A stretch of 64,000 nt of DNA from Auricularia sp. M13 (taxonomy: Eukaryota; Basidiomycota; Agaricomycetes; Auriculariales; Auriculariaceae), in contig CM073197.1 in NCBI GenBank assembly GCA_037042915.1, positions 2,604,001 to 2,668,000 on the forward strand, in the 5' to 3' direction. Positions within the stretch are counted from its first letter, which is position 1; each line of letters begins with the position of its first letter. Below are positions 43,058-53,653 of this stretch, one piece after another. A program made the translations under genes and the position numbers. The notes under the pieces are model-generated. The model saw only the letters and a program-made list of their open reading frames with translations. It was not told the DNA's origin and made no database searches.

Positions 43058-43064
43058 ATAAGGG
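43058..43064 (+). promoter_or_regulatory. TATA box of thaumatin-like gene 1
   Basis: TATAAGG, 134 nt before the ATG. The sequence around it (CCTGATTTGCAAGCGCACGA upstream) is partly shared with the promoter of thaumatin-like gene 2 and with the end of the left E2-FunK1 unit. Confidence 0.5.
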
Positions 43065-43191
43065 GATGCACCATCACCAATCCCCCCTCATTCACCTTCT
43101 CTATCCTTTCTTGAGCTCTCCAGTCTCTGGTGCTCTTTCGATCTCCTTCTTCTTTTCCTTAACCTTCCTCGTGTTCGTCGAGGCCCTTTAA

Positions 43192-44195
43192 ATGAAGCAT
43201 TTCGTCTTTTCTCTTGTCCTCGCGTGTCTCGCGGCCGTGGCGCTCGCGGTGCCGATGAACGGCACCGAGATCGCTGTGGAGGAGTGGGAATGGGACGCCG
43301 ACGACGTCGATGCTGAGGTCGGTCTCGTCTCGCGCGCTATCAAGGGCCCTAAGGATGGACATCTTGTACGTTTGGATAGCTGGCAGTGATGCTTGAGGCT
43401 CAGGATCATGACGCCGACGCACTGCAGTTCACAATCGTCAACAAGTGCAAGTACAGCGTCACGCCGCGTGTGGCTGACACGCGTTGCGGATACAGCCCAC
43501 GTGCGCTCTCTCATGTTTTATGGCTGGATGCGGCGTAGATGCTGACGGTGGACTAGGGTGCAAAGGCGCGGCAAAGTACAGCGGCAAGCAGCCCAAGCAG
43601 CTTAAGCCGGGTAAGAAGGTGCAGTTCTACATCAACAAAAACGTGCGTCTCCCGTCTCTCTCCCATTTCCCTGCAGATACCAAGTATCGGTGATGTTCTT
43701 GGTAGTGGGTCGGCCGCATCTTCAATAAGGCCAAGCGCTGCGGCCCGAAGGGCGAGAACTGCACCATGGCCGAGTTCAACCTTGGTGCGTCCTCCAGGTG
43801 CCCTACAGTAAATATTTCTGTCAATTACTGAACGAGGTGCGCTCGCACAGATACAGGGAACAAGTACAGCCCGCAGGCATACGACATCTCGAACATTCAG
43901 GGCTTCACGCAGTCCATGGCCATCTCGGCGAAGAACTGTGCAAGCGTCAAGTGCACGAACGTCAAATGCCCGGTGAGCGTTTCTAGAGCTACGCCAACTG
44001 CGCGGAGACGCTGACGGGAATGTTTAGTGCAAGCAGGCGTACAAACCTGGCGACATGAGCGGCTGCGGGAACGACTCGCCTGTCCGCGCGTGCGGCACTG
44101 GGCGCGTTCCGTTTAAAGGCACGTCTCAAACGAGTTGAATCTGAATTGGGGGGATGTGGGACTGATGGGAACACGCAGTCGTGTTTTGCCCATGA
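43192..44195 (+). CDS. thaumatin-like protein 1 (small, secreted)
   Basis: Seven exons: 43192-43365, 43428-43500, 43557-43642, 43706-43784, 43851-43972, 44028-44118, 44179-44195; 213 aa. A signal peptide (MKHFVFSLVLACLAAVALA) is followed by an acidic spacer and a small thaumatin-type fold: FTIVNKCKYSV at the mature start, WVGRIF, the CGPKGENC and CGNDSPVRACG blocks, and the C-terminal end KVVFCP. Cys pattern and length match small fungal thaumatin-like proteins rather than the 16-Cys plant forms. The last intron has a GC donor (AAAG|GCACGT at 44119); the paralogue has GT at the same place. The acidic EEWEWDADDVDAEV spacer is absent from the paralogue. Family members can bind or cut beta-1,3-glucan; activity here is inferred. 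Confidence 0.88.
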
Positions 44196-45059
44196 GTGGA
44201 CGAAACCTCGTGGTGTCCCATCCTTTTTATTTCTAATATTATTGGTCTTTCCTTCTCAATTTTCTAGTTTTACAAGACATGGGTCTTGTAAGCATGCTGC
44301 AACAATCACTACAAAATGGGTGGAGCCAACCAGAACTCCCAGCGCCAGTATTTTACGTAAACCCGCGCCAAACGTAACATAAACAAACTGTGAGGACTTC
44401 GAAGGCGTACAAAACTACGAATAGAATATATAGCGCGTTCATATTTAAGGCCGTGCATCATGTACGCAGGTGTCGAGGCACGGGGAAAACCTGGACAAAC
44501 ATTGATGCGCTACATACATCTTCTAACAAAGACAAACACCCACGCTGACATCTGATCACTTCCGACTTGCTGATGCTATCTAAGAACCTCGATTGTAAGA
44601 TTCTGGCGCCTCTTATGCGCAGCGCAGAGCCCACATGTTTCACCCATCATATCTGGATATCATATAAGTACTAGTGCATCTCGTTCTGGACAGGCCTGCG
44701 GAAGGCTGCGAGTCTGCGATATCAAGGTCAAGTTCCGCGGGGTCCTCCCTCAGCGGGCTGCAAGTTCATCGTACTTCTAGAACCCGGTACCGCGATGGAA
44801 CGGAGTATTAGCGTTCAACCTCACAAAGCGTAGCGCGCTGCCGCAAGCGGAGGCGCATGCTGACACGTGTTACAAGTGTACTATCTCCTTGAGACCTCGG
44901 GCGCTCGCGCTCGCGCTCAGCGCTCAGTTTTCTGGACTTCGAATTGGTGGTCAGATCGGCCGGACTGGTCGGGAGTCGGGACCACAAACCTGACTGTTGC
45001 GCTCGCTGATCCCTGATCTGCGAGCACACGACTGCAATTAGCGTGCAAACTCACTGCCT
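44196..45059. other. interval between the two thaumatin-like genes
   Basis: AT-richer 3' flank of gene 1 (to about 44500), then the upstream region of gene 2. No open frame with features. Confidence 0.5.
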
Positions 45060-45066
45060 TATAAAG
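45060..45066 (+). promoter_or_regulatory. TATA box of thaumatin-like gene 2
   Basis: TATAAAG, 127 nt before the ATG, in a context similar to that of gene 1 (CTGATCTGCGAGCACACGAC upstream). Confidence 0.55.
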
Positions 45067-45186
45067 GACGCACCGTCGCGAATCCTCCGACTCCAAGTTC
45101 TCATCGACCTTCCCTTTCCTTCCTCGAGCTCGCCCCTCCTAATTTTTCGTCGAAGCAACTTGAAACCCCACCCGTCATCCACCGCA

Positions 45187-46171
45187 ATGAAGTATTTCGC
45201 CCTTTCTTCCGTTCTCGCCTGCATCGCGGCGGGCGCGCTCGCTGTGCCGACGAACGGCACCGTGGAGAGCGGCCTCGTCTCGCGCGCCGATGGACACACT
45301 GTACGTGCCAGTGGGCCCGCGATGATCCTTGCTCAGGCTAGGCTGATCATGTCGCCTGCGCGCATCGCAGTTCACCTTCGTCAACAGATGCGGGAGCAAC
45401 GTAGATGTGCGCATCGCCGACACGCGCTGCGGATACAGCCCGCGTGCGTATTCTCCGAGTCGGGTTCCGCGGTCTCGCCAACGTCCTTACTGATGGTCAC
45501 GGTGCATGCGTATTAGGTTGCAGCGACGCGGTGAACTACAGCGGCCCGCAGCCGGGGACGATCGGTGCGGGCAAGCAGGTGTCGGTGACCATCAACGACA
45601 GGGTTCGTCCGCGTCGGTCGCGTCTGCCCTTAGCCCTCCATCCTAACATTGAGATTCTGGTAGTGGGTCGGCCGTATTTTCAACAAGATCTCGCGGTGCG
45701 GTGCCAAGGGCGAGAGCTGCACCATCGGCGAGTTCAACCTCGGTGCGTCCAAGCCCAACAACAAAACACTGTAGCTGGCCGCAAGCATCTGAACGCGGCC
45801 GCGCACCGGCAGACTCCCCGGACCAGTTCACCCCGCAGTCGTACGACATCTCGAACATCCAGGGCTTCACGCAGTCCATCTCCATCTCCGCGCAGAACTG
45901 CGAGACCGTCACGTGCACGAACGTCAACTGCCCGGTGAGCATCGTGATCTTCGAGTCATGTAGTAACAAGTTCGTCCGCGGTGGCCATGCTGACGGAGAA
46001 CGTGCAGTGCAAGCAGGCGTACAGGCCGAACGATCAGAGCGGGTGCGGCAACGACTCGCCCGTCCGCGCGTGCGGCGCTGGCCGTGTCCCGTTCACCGGT
46101 GCGTCCGCAAGCTGTTGGGGTGGAAGGTCGAGAAACTGATACGCAGATGTGCAGTCACGTTCTGCCCGTGA
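45187..46171 (+). CDS. thaumatin-like protein 2 (small, secreted)
   Basis: Seven exons: 45187-45300, 45371-45443, 45517-45602, 45664-45742, 45813-45934, 46008-46098, 46155-46171; 193 aa. A tandem paralogue of the upstream gene: exons 2-7 have the same lengths (73, 86, 79, 122, 91, 17) and phases. Signal peptide MKYFALSSVLACIAAGALA, then FTFVNRCGSNV, WVGRIFNKISRCGAKGESC, YDISNIQGFTQSISIS, CGNDSPVRACGAGRVPF and the end TVTFCP. All introns are GT-AG, including the last one that is GC-AG in gene 1. Secreted; likely acts on wall glucan or in surface defence, as inferred from the family. Confidence 0.88.
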
Positions 46172-46947
46172 GTTGGATGTCGTGGTGTTCCTTTCTTCCT
46201 AATTTCTGCGATTCTTTCTTCCTAATATCTGAATATTATTGGTGTTGCTCTGTTGGCTATATTCGTGACCCAAGATGCCCCGACAGACGGACACGAACAG
46301 AGAGCCAGAAGTCTCGAGAAACCCCCCTGGCTACAAGAGGACCCGAAGTGGCATCAGCCTGAGGGCTCATACACTGGGCTGTCGACGACAACAGATTCCG
46401 CTTTGTGACACTAGCTCCAGGCTTTCAGAGTGTTCGAAAGGAAAGATTCAGTCGGGGCGTCTAATAGATGCCTAAGCTTGCATCACATAGAACAGCAGCA
46501 TTTGGGGTTCGAGAGTCGAGGAGGACGAGTAGCAGGAGCCGGAGTATTCGAATGGAATCGATCTGCACCCCAGAATTCTGGTTCAGAGATACATAATGGA
46601 TAGGGCGGGTCAAGGGTCACCGGACAGCCGTGTCAGTTCGACTCGTTCGAGAATGTAGGTGTACGGCCATCTCCAGCCATCTCCCAAGCGCGCCAGACAG
46701 GAAGAAGCCCACACGAAGCGCGAACCAGTTTCTGACAGCAGTTCGGAGCAGGGACGGGAAAGCAGAAAGACCGAGGAGTGCCCTAGCGCTCTCGGCGGGG
46801 GTTCAGCTGACTCGATGGTGGAGGTCGGAGGTCAAGAGAGACGGCGGACTCAGTCGGGGATTGCCCAAACACGTTGTCCTCCGGACTCCGAGGCGCAGAG
46901 GCTCACGCGGGGTACCAGGCACGCGCCGTTGCATTACCTTCTGTTGT
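46172..46947. other. gene-free interval
   Basis: 3' flank of thaumatin-like gene 2 and upstream region of the M16 peptidase gene. The frame is open upstream of the peptidase start (from 46630), but without features before the presequence. Confidence 0.45.
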
Positions 46948-49900
46948 ATGCTTCGATTCAGGTCCGCGGCGACTGGATTTGCCCGACGCGCTGTGCCTTC
47001 GCTCCTTTCCCGCCCAGCTTTCCACCGCGGCGCGCACCAGCTGGCCCTCAAGCCCCAGCCTCAGCCCACGACCAGCAGCCTGCTCAGACCGATGGAGACC
47101 CATGGCAATTTCGATCTGCTGAATCGCGTCAAAGTCAAGTACGGCGACGTGACCATTTCCAAATGGCGCAGCCGCGTCAGCGGCCTGTCGCTTGTGCACA
47201 TCGACTACCCTGGTCCGTAAAACGCGTTCGGCAAGCGAGCTTGTACGCTCATGCAGCATTCCAGCACCCATCGTCCATGGCTACTTTGTCGTGCGGTCAG
47301 AAAGTACGCGTCTTTTGCCTGGTTTGAACGCGCGTGCCACATTGCTGACCGCGATCCGTCTCGATCTGCAGTCTTCAACGACAGCGGATGCCCGCACACT
47401 CTCGAGCACCTGGTCTTCATGGGATCGGAAAAGTACCCTTACAAGGCACGTCATGCACGCCCAGTGTTTGCTCAGCCGTTGTAACAAAGTGGCTAGGGCG
47501 TTTTGGATAACCTCGCCACACGAGCATTCGCCGACGGTACCAACGCTTGGACGGCCAACGACCACACCGCGTACACCATCTCGACTGCTGGCGGACAAGG
47601 CTTCCTGCAGCTCCTGCCCGTTTACGTCGACCACATCCTCTACCCGACCTTGACCGAGAGCAGCTTCATTACCGAGGTACCCTTATGCTTGCGTTCAATC
47701 ATTCTTTTCAACTCACCCGCCCCCAGGTGCACCATGTTAACTCCGAAGGCCGCGACTCTGGCGTTGTCTACAGCGAGATGCAGGGTCGCGAGAACACTCC
47801 GGGGGATTTGGCCGCTTTGGTTTTGCAGCGCCTGTCCAATCCGCCTGGTAGTGCATACCGGAGCGAAACTGGTGGCCTGATGGAGGCTCTACGCGTCCTC
47901 ACGGTTGACGACAGTAAGTCCTCTCCCAACTGCACAAGACCTGCGCTGATCACGAGCGAAAGTCCGCAAGTACCATGCCGAGTACTACGTGCCGCACAAT
48001 CTCTCGCTCATCGTCGCGGGCAAGCTGTCCACCGCCGACCTGCTGAACGTGCTGCAAGACAAGGTCGAGCCGTCGGCGATTGCGCACAAGCAGAACCACG
48101 GCGCGCGCGGCCCGCCAGGCTTCAAGCGGCCGTTCGTCGAGACGCCCAGCGCGAACCGGCCGCCGTTCGACAAGACGGTCAAGGACTGGGTCGACTTCCC
48201 CGAGAAGGACGAGAGCATGGGCGAGGTCTACATGTCGTTCCGCGGCTCCAAGTGCGGCGACTTCATCACGAACGGCGCGATCGACATCATCGTCAACTAC
48301 CTGACGTCCACCGCGACGTCGCCGCTTAACAAGGACCTGGTGGAGATTCCTTCGCCTCTTTGGTCAGTGCAGAGACACATGCACTCAACCGTTGACTGAC
48401 GCGAAATGTCTTCTGCAGCGCCGGCATCTGGATAAGCGAAACGGATCGTGCGGTCGTCAACGACATCGACTTTGTTGCTAGCTCCGTGCCGACCGAAGAA
48501 CTCGAGAACTTTGACGAGAAGGTCATCGAGAGCATGCGGAAGGTCGTGCAGGAAGGAATCGACATGAAGCGCATGGGCGACATCATTGAGCGCGAACGGC
48601 GCAAGGTACGGTTTGACTATGTCCCTACCCTTCAGTCATTGACTCCTGCACAGTTGTTCGCTGGCCTGGAATCCAAAGGCGGCCTCATCTTCTCCGACAC
48701 CGTCATCGCTGACTTCCTCTACTTCCGCGAAAATGGCGAAGACCTGGCAGAGGAGGTCAACGATGTCGAGCAATTCGACATCCTGGCCAAATGGACGGAG
48801 CAGCAATGGAAGTCTCTTCTGCAAACGTACGTCTGTCACAACGATCTATCCCGCGTCCTCCTGTACTGAGCCACGCCCTAGCTACTTCATCGACGCGCAC
48901 CGCGTCGTCGTCCGCGCGCGGCCCTCCTCAGCACTCCAAGAGCGTCTCGAGAAGGAAGAAAACGCGCGCGTCGCCGCCCAGGTGGAGAAGCTGGGCGAGG
49001 AGGGGCTGAAGAAGCTCGGCGAGCAGCTGGAGGCGGCCAAGGAGCAGAACGACAGGCCCGTGCCGACGGAGATGCTCACGAGCTTCCCGGTGCCGAACGT
49101 CAACAGCATCTCGTGGATCCCCGTCACGAGCGCGCAGAACCGCGGGCGCGCGGCCGGCATCGTGCCCGCGCCCGGCGGCGAGGCCCTCGCGCGCCATTTG
49201 GCGGCCGAGGGCGCGGACCTGCCCGTGTTTGTGTCCTTCCAGAACATCGAGGTGTGTTCGACTCCCGACATCCCTTCCCGATTGTGTGTGCTGCGTGCTT
49301 ATTGAAGTCTGTTTTCCTTCTTTCCAGTCGAAGTTCTGGAACATCGACGCGTACATCTCCACGGCGAAGCTGCCGGACGCGCTGCGCCCGCTGCTGTCGG
49401 TCTACGTGTCGTCGTTCTTCGCGCTGCCCGTGACGCGGTACGACGGCACGCGGCTGTCGCACGAGCAGGTGATAGACCAGCTCGACAACGAGACCGTCAA
49501 CTCGGACGCGTCGCTCGGCCAGGGCACGGCGTTCACGCAGCTGTTCGTGCCCGGGTTCAAGGTCGACGCGTCCAGGTACGAGTCGACCGTGCTCTGGCTC
49601 AAGGACCTGCTGTTCAACAGCCATTTCGACGTCGAGCGGTACGCTTGCTTGCTTTCACTTTGGGGTGCGGTGTGGTGTGCTGATTTTTTTGTTGTTCGTT
49701 ACCTTTAGTTTGCGTGTTGCCGTGGCGAAGCTGCAGCAGAGTCTGCCGGAGACGAAGCGGAACGGCCAGCGCGTCCTGAGCTCGGTCATGGCGTCGCTCA
49801 TGGAGACGCGGGTCGTCCAACAACCTCGCGCAGCAGGTCGAGACGCAGCTCGAGTTCATTCCGCAGATCGCGCAGAGGCTGCAAGACGAGCCCGAGTCTG

Positions 49901-51368
49901 TTGTGCGCGACCTTGAGACGATACGGAAGTACCGTGAGTGACTAGTGGCTGAACGAATGTTGACATCCACTCTGACATCGACATGCCGGGATGGTAGTGA
50001 CCAGCCCGGACGCCATGCGCTTCGTCGTGTGGGGCGACCTGATGAACCTGAAAAATCCGCTTGCGATCTGGAAGAAGGCGTTCGGCGACGTTAAGGTGAG
50101 TAAAGGCTACGCGCTGAATGCTGAGTACCAGGTCTGATCATATCGTGTTGTATCTGTGTCTCTAGGACGCCGACCTTCTCCCCGTACCGCTGCGCCGCGA
50201 GAGCCTGAGCGAGCTCGGCCGCAATCCCTCGAAAAAGGCGAGCACCCGCACTCACCTCCGCCGCCACTGCTGACCATGCTGCACAATGCAGGCCGTCGTG
50301 GTGACCATGCCGACGATCGAAAGCACCTACGCGACCTTCGCGACCAAGTCCATCGCGGACTTCCAGCACGCGGACCTGCCCGCGCTGAGCATCGCCATCG
50401 AGGTCATGAACGCGCTGGAGAGCTACCTCTGGGTGAGCTCTGAGCGGAACTCGTCGCTGCGCTCGGACTTCTGACGCTATCGCTTTTTAGAAAGCGATCC
50501 GCGGCGCGGGCCTGGCGTACGGCGCGCATTTGGCGCTGGACGTCGAGACGGGCGTGCTGAAGTTCATCCTGTATCGGGTGCGCATACATACATACATAGC
50601 GTGCAGGCGTCGATATTGCACAGTGCTAACTGCGTGTGTGTGTGTGTAGTCGCCCAACAGCTATCTGGCGTACGCGACCGGCGCGGAGGTCACGCGCAAG
50701 GTCGCCGACGGCACGGTACGTGACCTCATCCCGTGCGCGAAACGCGGAAGGATTGACCTGGCCGCAGACGCCGCTGGAGCAGACGACGCTGGACTCGGCG
50801 AAGAGCAGCTCGGTGTATGGGATCGCCAACGGCGTGTCGAGTCCCGGCAGGGCGGTGAGCATCATCCTTTCCCTCACTCCCCCATCGAGTCGTCTTGTTG
50901 CTCATTCTTCAACTCGAAACTCGAAACTCGAAACTCGACACTTTGAAACTCGACTTGAAATCTGAAGGCACTGGCATCCTTCACGAACCAAGTCCTGAAA
51001 AACGCGCCGCAGGACAGGCACATGCAGCTGCTGCGCAAATACCAGGTCCGTCCTCCGCTCTCCGCTCTCCTACTCTTCCTCTTTCAAATTCTCACGCAAC
51101 AACGGATAAACAGGACGTGACGCGCGAGCAGGTGCTCTCGGCGCTGCGCACGTACGTCCTGCCGGTGTTCGACGCCGCGACGTCGGTCGCGACGGTCACC
51201 GCCGCGCCGTCCGTCGCGGACAAGGTCGCCGACGGGCTGCGCGGCGCGGGGTATGCGGTCGAGACGCGCGTGTGGGATGCTGGTGCGGAGGATGGGGAGG
51301 ATGGGGATGGGCATGGGCATAGCGACTGCGAGACGTGTAGCGACGAGGGCTCTGGGTCGTCCGCGTGA
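46948..51368 (+). CDS. M16 (insulinase/pitrilysin-type) zinc metalloprotease, SDD3/YOL098C-like
   Basis: Nineteen exons: 46948-47212, 47265-47303, 47372-47445, 47497-47676, 47727-47913, 47963-48362, 48419-48605, 48654-48826, 48882-49251, 49328-49638, 49709-49933, 49998-50095, 50166-50237, 50292-50432, 50491-50577, 50650-50715, 50768-50854, 50968-51045, 51114-51368; about 1097 aa. The inverted zinc motif HxxEH is in CPHTLEHLVFMGSEKYPYKG. The N-terminus (MLRFRSAATGFARRAVPSLL) looks like a mitochondrial presequence; a second Met at 47092 starts METHGNFDLLNRV, where cytosolic relatives begin. The C-terminal tail is Asp/Gly/His-rich. Two introns have GC donors (47446 and 50238). Exon 49709-49933 carries one base too many: removing a G from the GGG at 49810-49812 gives SSNNLAQQVETQLEFIPQI, the expected block. 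Intron 48606-48653 is in frame but spliced by homology. Confidence 0.88.
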
Positions 51369-51457
51369 TTAGTCGTCTTATACTGGACTCGACTCGACTC
51401 TCTCTGACTGAATCCCCCCACCCGATCTCTGCCTACTGCATACATATTAGTATAGCT

Positions 51458-53584
51458 CTAAGTAATTTTCTGCCGTCTCTGATTCTCGGGCGTCGGACTG
51501 AGGCTAAGAGTGGGTCTGAGACTGGGACTGTGTGATCCCCGCCGGCGCGTTCGAGTTTTGCAGTTCTCGGCGATGGGGCCGTTGGGTGCCACTGCCGGTT
51601 CCATTTGACTGCGAGAAGAAGGATTGTCGCTGGTAGCGGTGCCGTCGGGCTTTTGATCGTCGGGCTTCTCGATGACCTCGTCGAGTTTTTGCTCGTCGGG
51701 CTTTGACCTCGTCGAGCTTGACCTCGTCGTGCCTTGCTCGTCAATGACCTCGTCGGGCATCTTCTCGTCCTCGTCCTCGACGACCTCAACGCAAAGCCGG
51801 CGCGCGGCGTCGCCCGGGCGGAGCTCGACGCCGTCGAAGAACTCGTTCTGGACGACGAAGCGGATCGCCTGGCTCAGGCTGGACACCGTCGCGCGGATCT
51901 CGGGCATCAGGAGCTGCATTGGGGAGGTCTGATCAGCTGGCGGACGGACGAGGACGCGGACGTGGGGGAAGAGCTGGGAGAGGGGAAAGAGAAGGGAGGA
52001 GAGGGAAAAGAGAAGGGACAAGGGAGAGGGAAATGACGGGGGCGGCAAAGGGATAAGGGAGACAAGGGAGAGGGGAAGAGCGTACGTTGCGCAGGAGGGA
52101 GGGGCGGTGGCCGAAGGGGTTGCGCGGCGGCGGGCGCGGTTGGCGTGGGGGCGGGCGGTTGGCGTTTGACGTTGGCGGCAGCGGGCTGAGACTGAGACTG
52201 AGACTGAGGACGCTTGCCGTTGCGGTTGGATACCTGCGGGAGCGGGTGGGCGGGAGTGCGTGAAGACAGTATGGTGGTAAACTTACCTCGGACAAGACGG
52301 CCCCTTGTTCTGCGGCGGTGGGGGTATCTTTGGGCTCTGCGGCGGGAGTGGCATCTGGATTTGGTTCTGGTTCTGGTCCTGCAGTCGCCGTCATCCAGTG
52401 CCGGTCGCCTGGCGGTCGTTTGGACGAGACGGCATCCCGGACGGGGTCCATGTCCGAGTCCGAGTCGGAAGACGAGGAAGACGACGACGAATCTGAATCG
52501 CTGCTGTCCGACGAGGATGAGGATGTAGTTTTCCGGGGAGCAGGAACCTGCTGCTGTTGTTGGGCTCTTGGCGGCGCAGCGCCTCGAGCACCGCGCGCGT
52601 TCCCCCGACCGCGCCCACGTCCGCGCCCGCGACCCCGGCCCGCGTAGGCGTCTTGACGTCGATGCTGGTGCTCGCCCTCGAGTTCGACTCGTCGCCGCTT
52701 GCTCGCGCGCCGCTCGGAGTCCGCGACGACGATGTCGCCGCGCGCTTTTGCTTCTTGCAATTGTTGCTTCTGCAAACAGGCCAAAAATGAGTTTAGCGTA
52801 ATCCGGACGCGGATTTGCCCATTGCAGACCTTTTCCGCGACGCGCTGCGCGGTGGGAAAGCGTTTCTTGCGCTCGGCGATCCACGCGGCGACCGCTTCAG
52901 GGGTGTCGAGGACGATGCCCGTGCCGGGGATGGGCACGGGCTTGCTGGACGCGTCGGTCAACGGCGCCCCAAGTAAGTTAGAGGAAGCAACGCACCCGTT
53001 GTTCAGGCTGGGGTCGGCGTCCCAGTCGCCCTTGCGCTTCTTGGTGTAGCCGGGCGGGAAGACGAGGTGGCGATCCATCATGTGGATCTCGACGCTCTTG
53101 GGCGCGCCGGTGAACGTGCAGCCGGCGTGCGTGCAGCGGCTCGCGCCCGGTGCTGACCACGACGAGGAGGATTGATGGGGGCGGGCATGGGAGTTATTCG
53201 GGTGTTGGTGTTGGTGCGAAGGGCCAGCGTGAGAGTGCGAGCCGCGTCCTCTGCCGGCGCCGCGCCCGCGCATGGGAGCTGCATACTGCTGCGGAGGCGG
53301 AGGGGCGTAGGAGGGCGCGTAGGTCGAGGAGACGGTGTAGCCCTCCGCCGTCACGTATGTCGGCTGCGCGTACAAACCCTGGCCCCACGCGGCCTGCTGC
53401 TGGTAAAATTGCTGCTGCTGCTGAGCATAAGGATTGGCGAGCGCGTTCCTCAACGCATTTGCAGCCGCCGCGCCAGCATACGGGTTGGCGGGGAGCGGTG
53501 CTGGGCTGGCTGGCCTTGTCGTTGGTAGTAGGGGTTCATGCCAGCGCTTGACGCGGGCGGAAAGAGCCGAGGGCGGGTCATCAT
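51458..53584 (-). CDS. NUFIP1: NUFIP1-like box C/D snoRNP assembly factor
   Basis: Exons on the minus strand: 53584-52996, 52944-52830, 52769-52287, 52233-52086, 51913-51458; about 596 aa. Diagnostic parts: a zinc finger C-X4-C-X11-H-X4-H (CTHAGCTFTGAPKSVEIHMM, then DRH), the NUFIP signature KPVPIPGTGIVLDTPEAVAA followed by WIAERKKRFPT, an RG-rich stretch, a Ser/Asp run and the C-terminal block NPFGHRPSLLRN|LLMPEIRATVSS. Two single-base problems break the frame: one C is missing from the CCCC at 53490-53493 (plus: gggg) and one extra C lies in the run at 52147-52151. With both corrected every exon phase agrees. NUFIP1/Rsa1 works with R2TP and HSP90 to assemble snoRNPs in the nucleus. It converges with the M16 gene, 89 bp apart. 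Intron 52085-51914 is long (172 nt) and almost pure pyrimidine. Confidence 0.85.
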
Positions 53585-53653
53585 GTGGCCCGTCGCGGCG
53601 GCTACAGCGGCCGGCTCTCGCTTACCTACCTCTCGCTTGAAGTTGCTCGGAGG

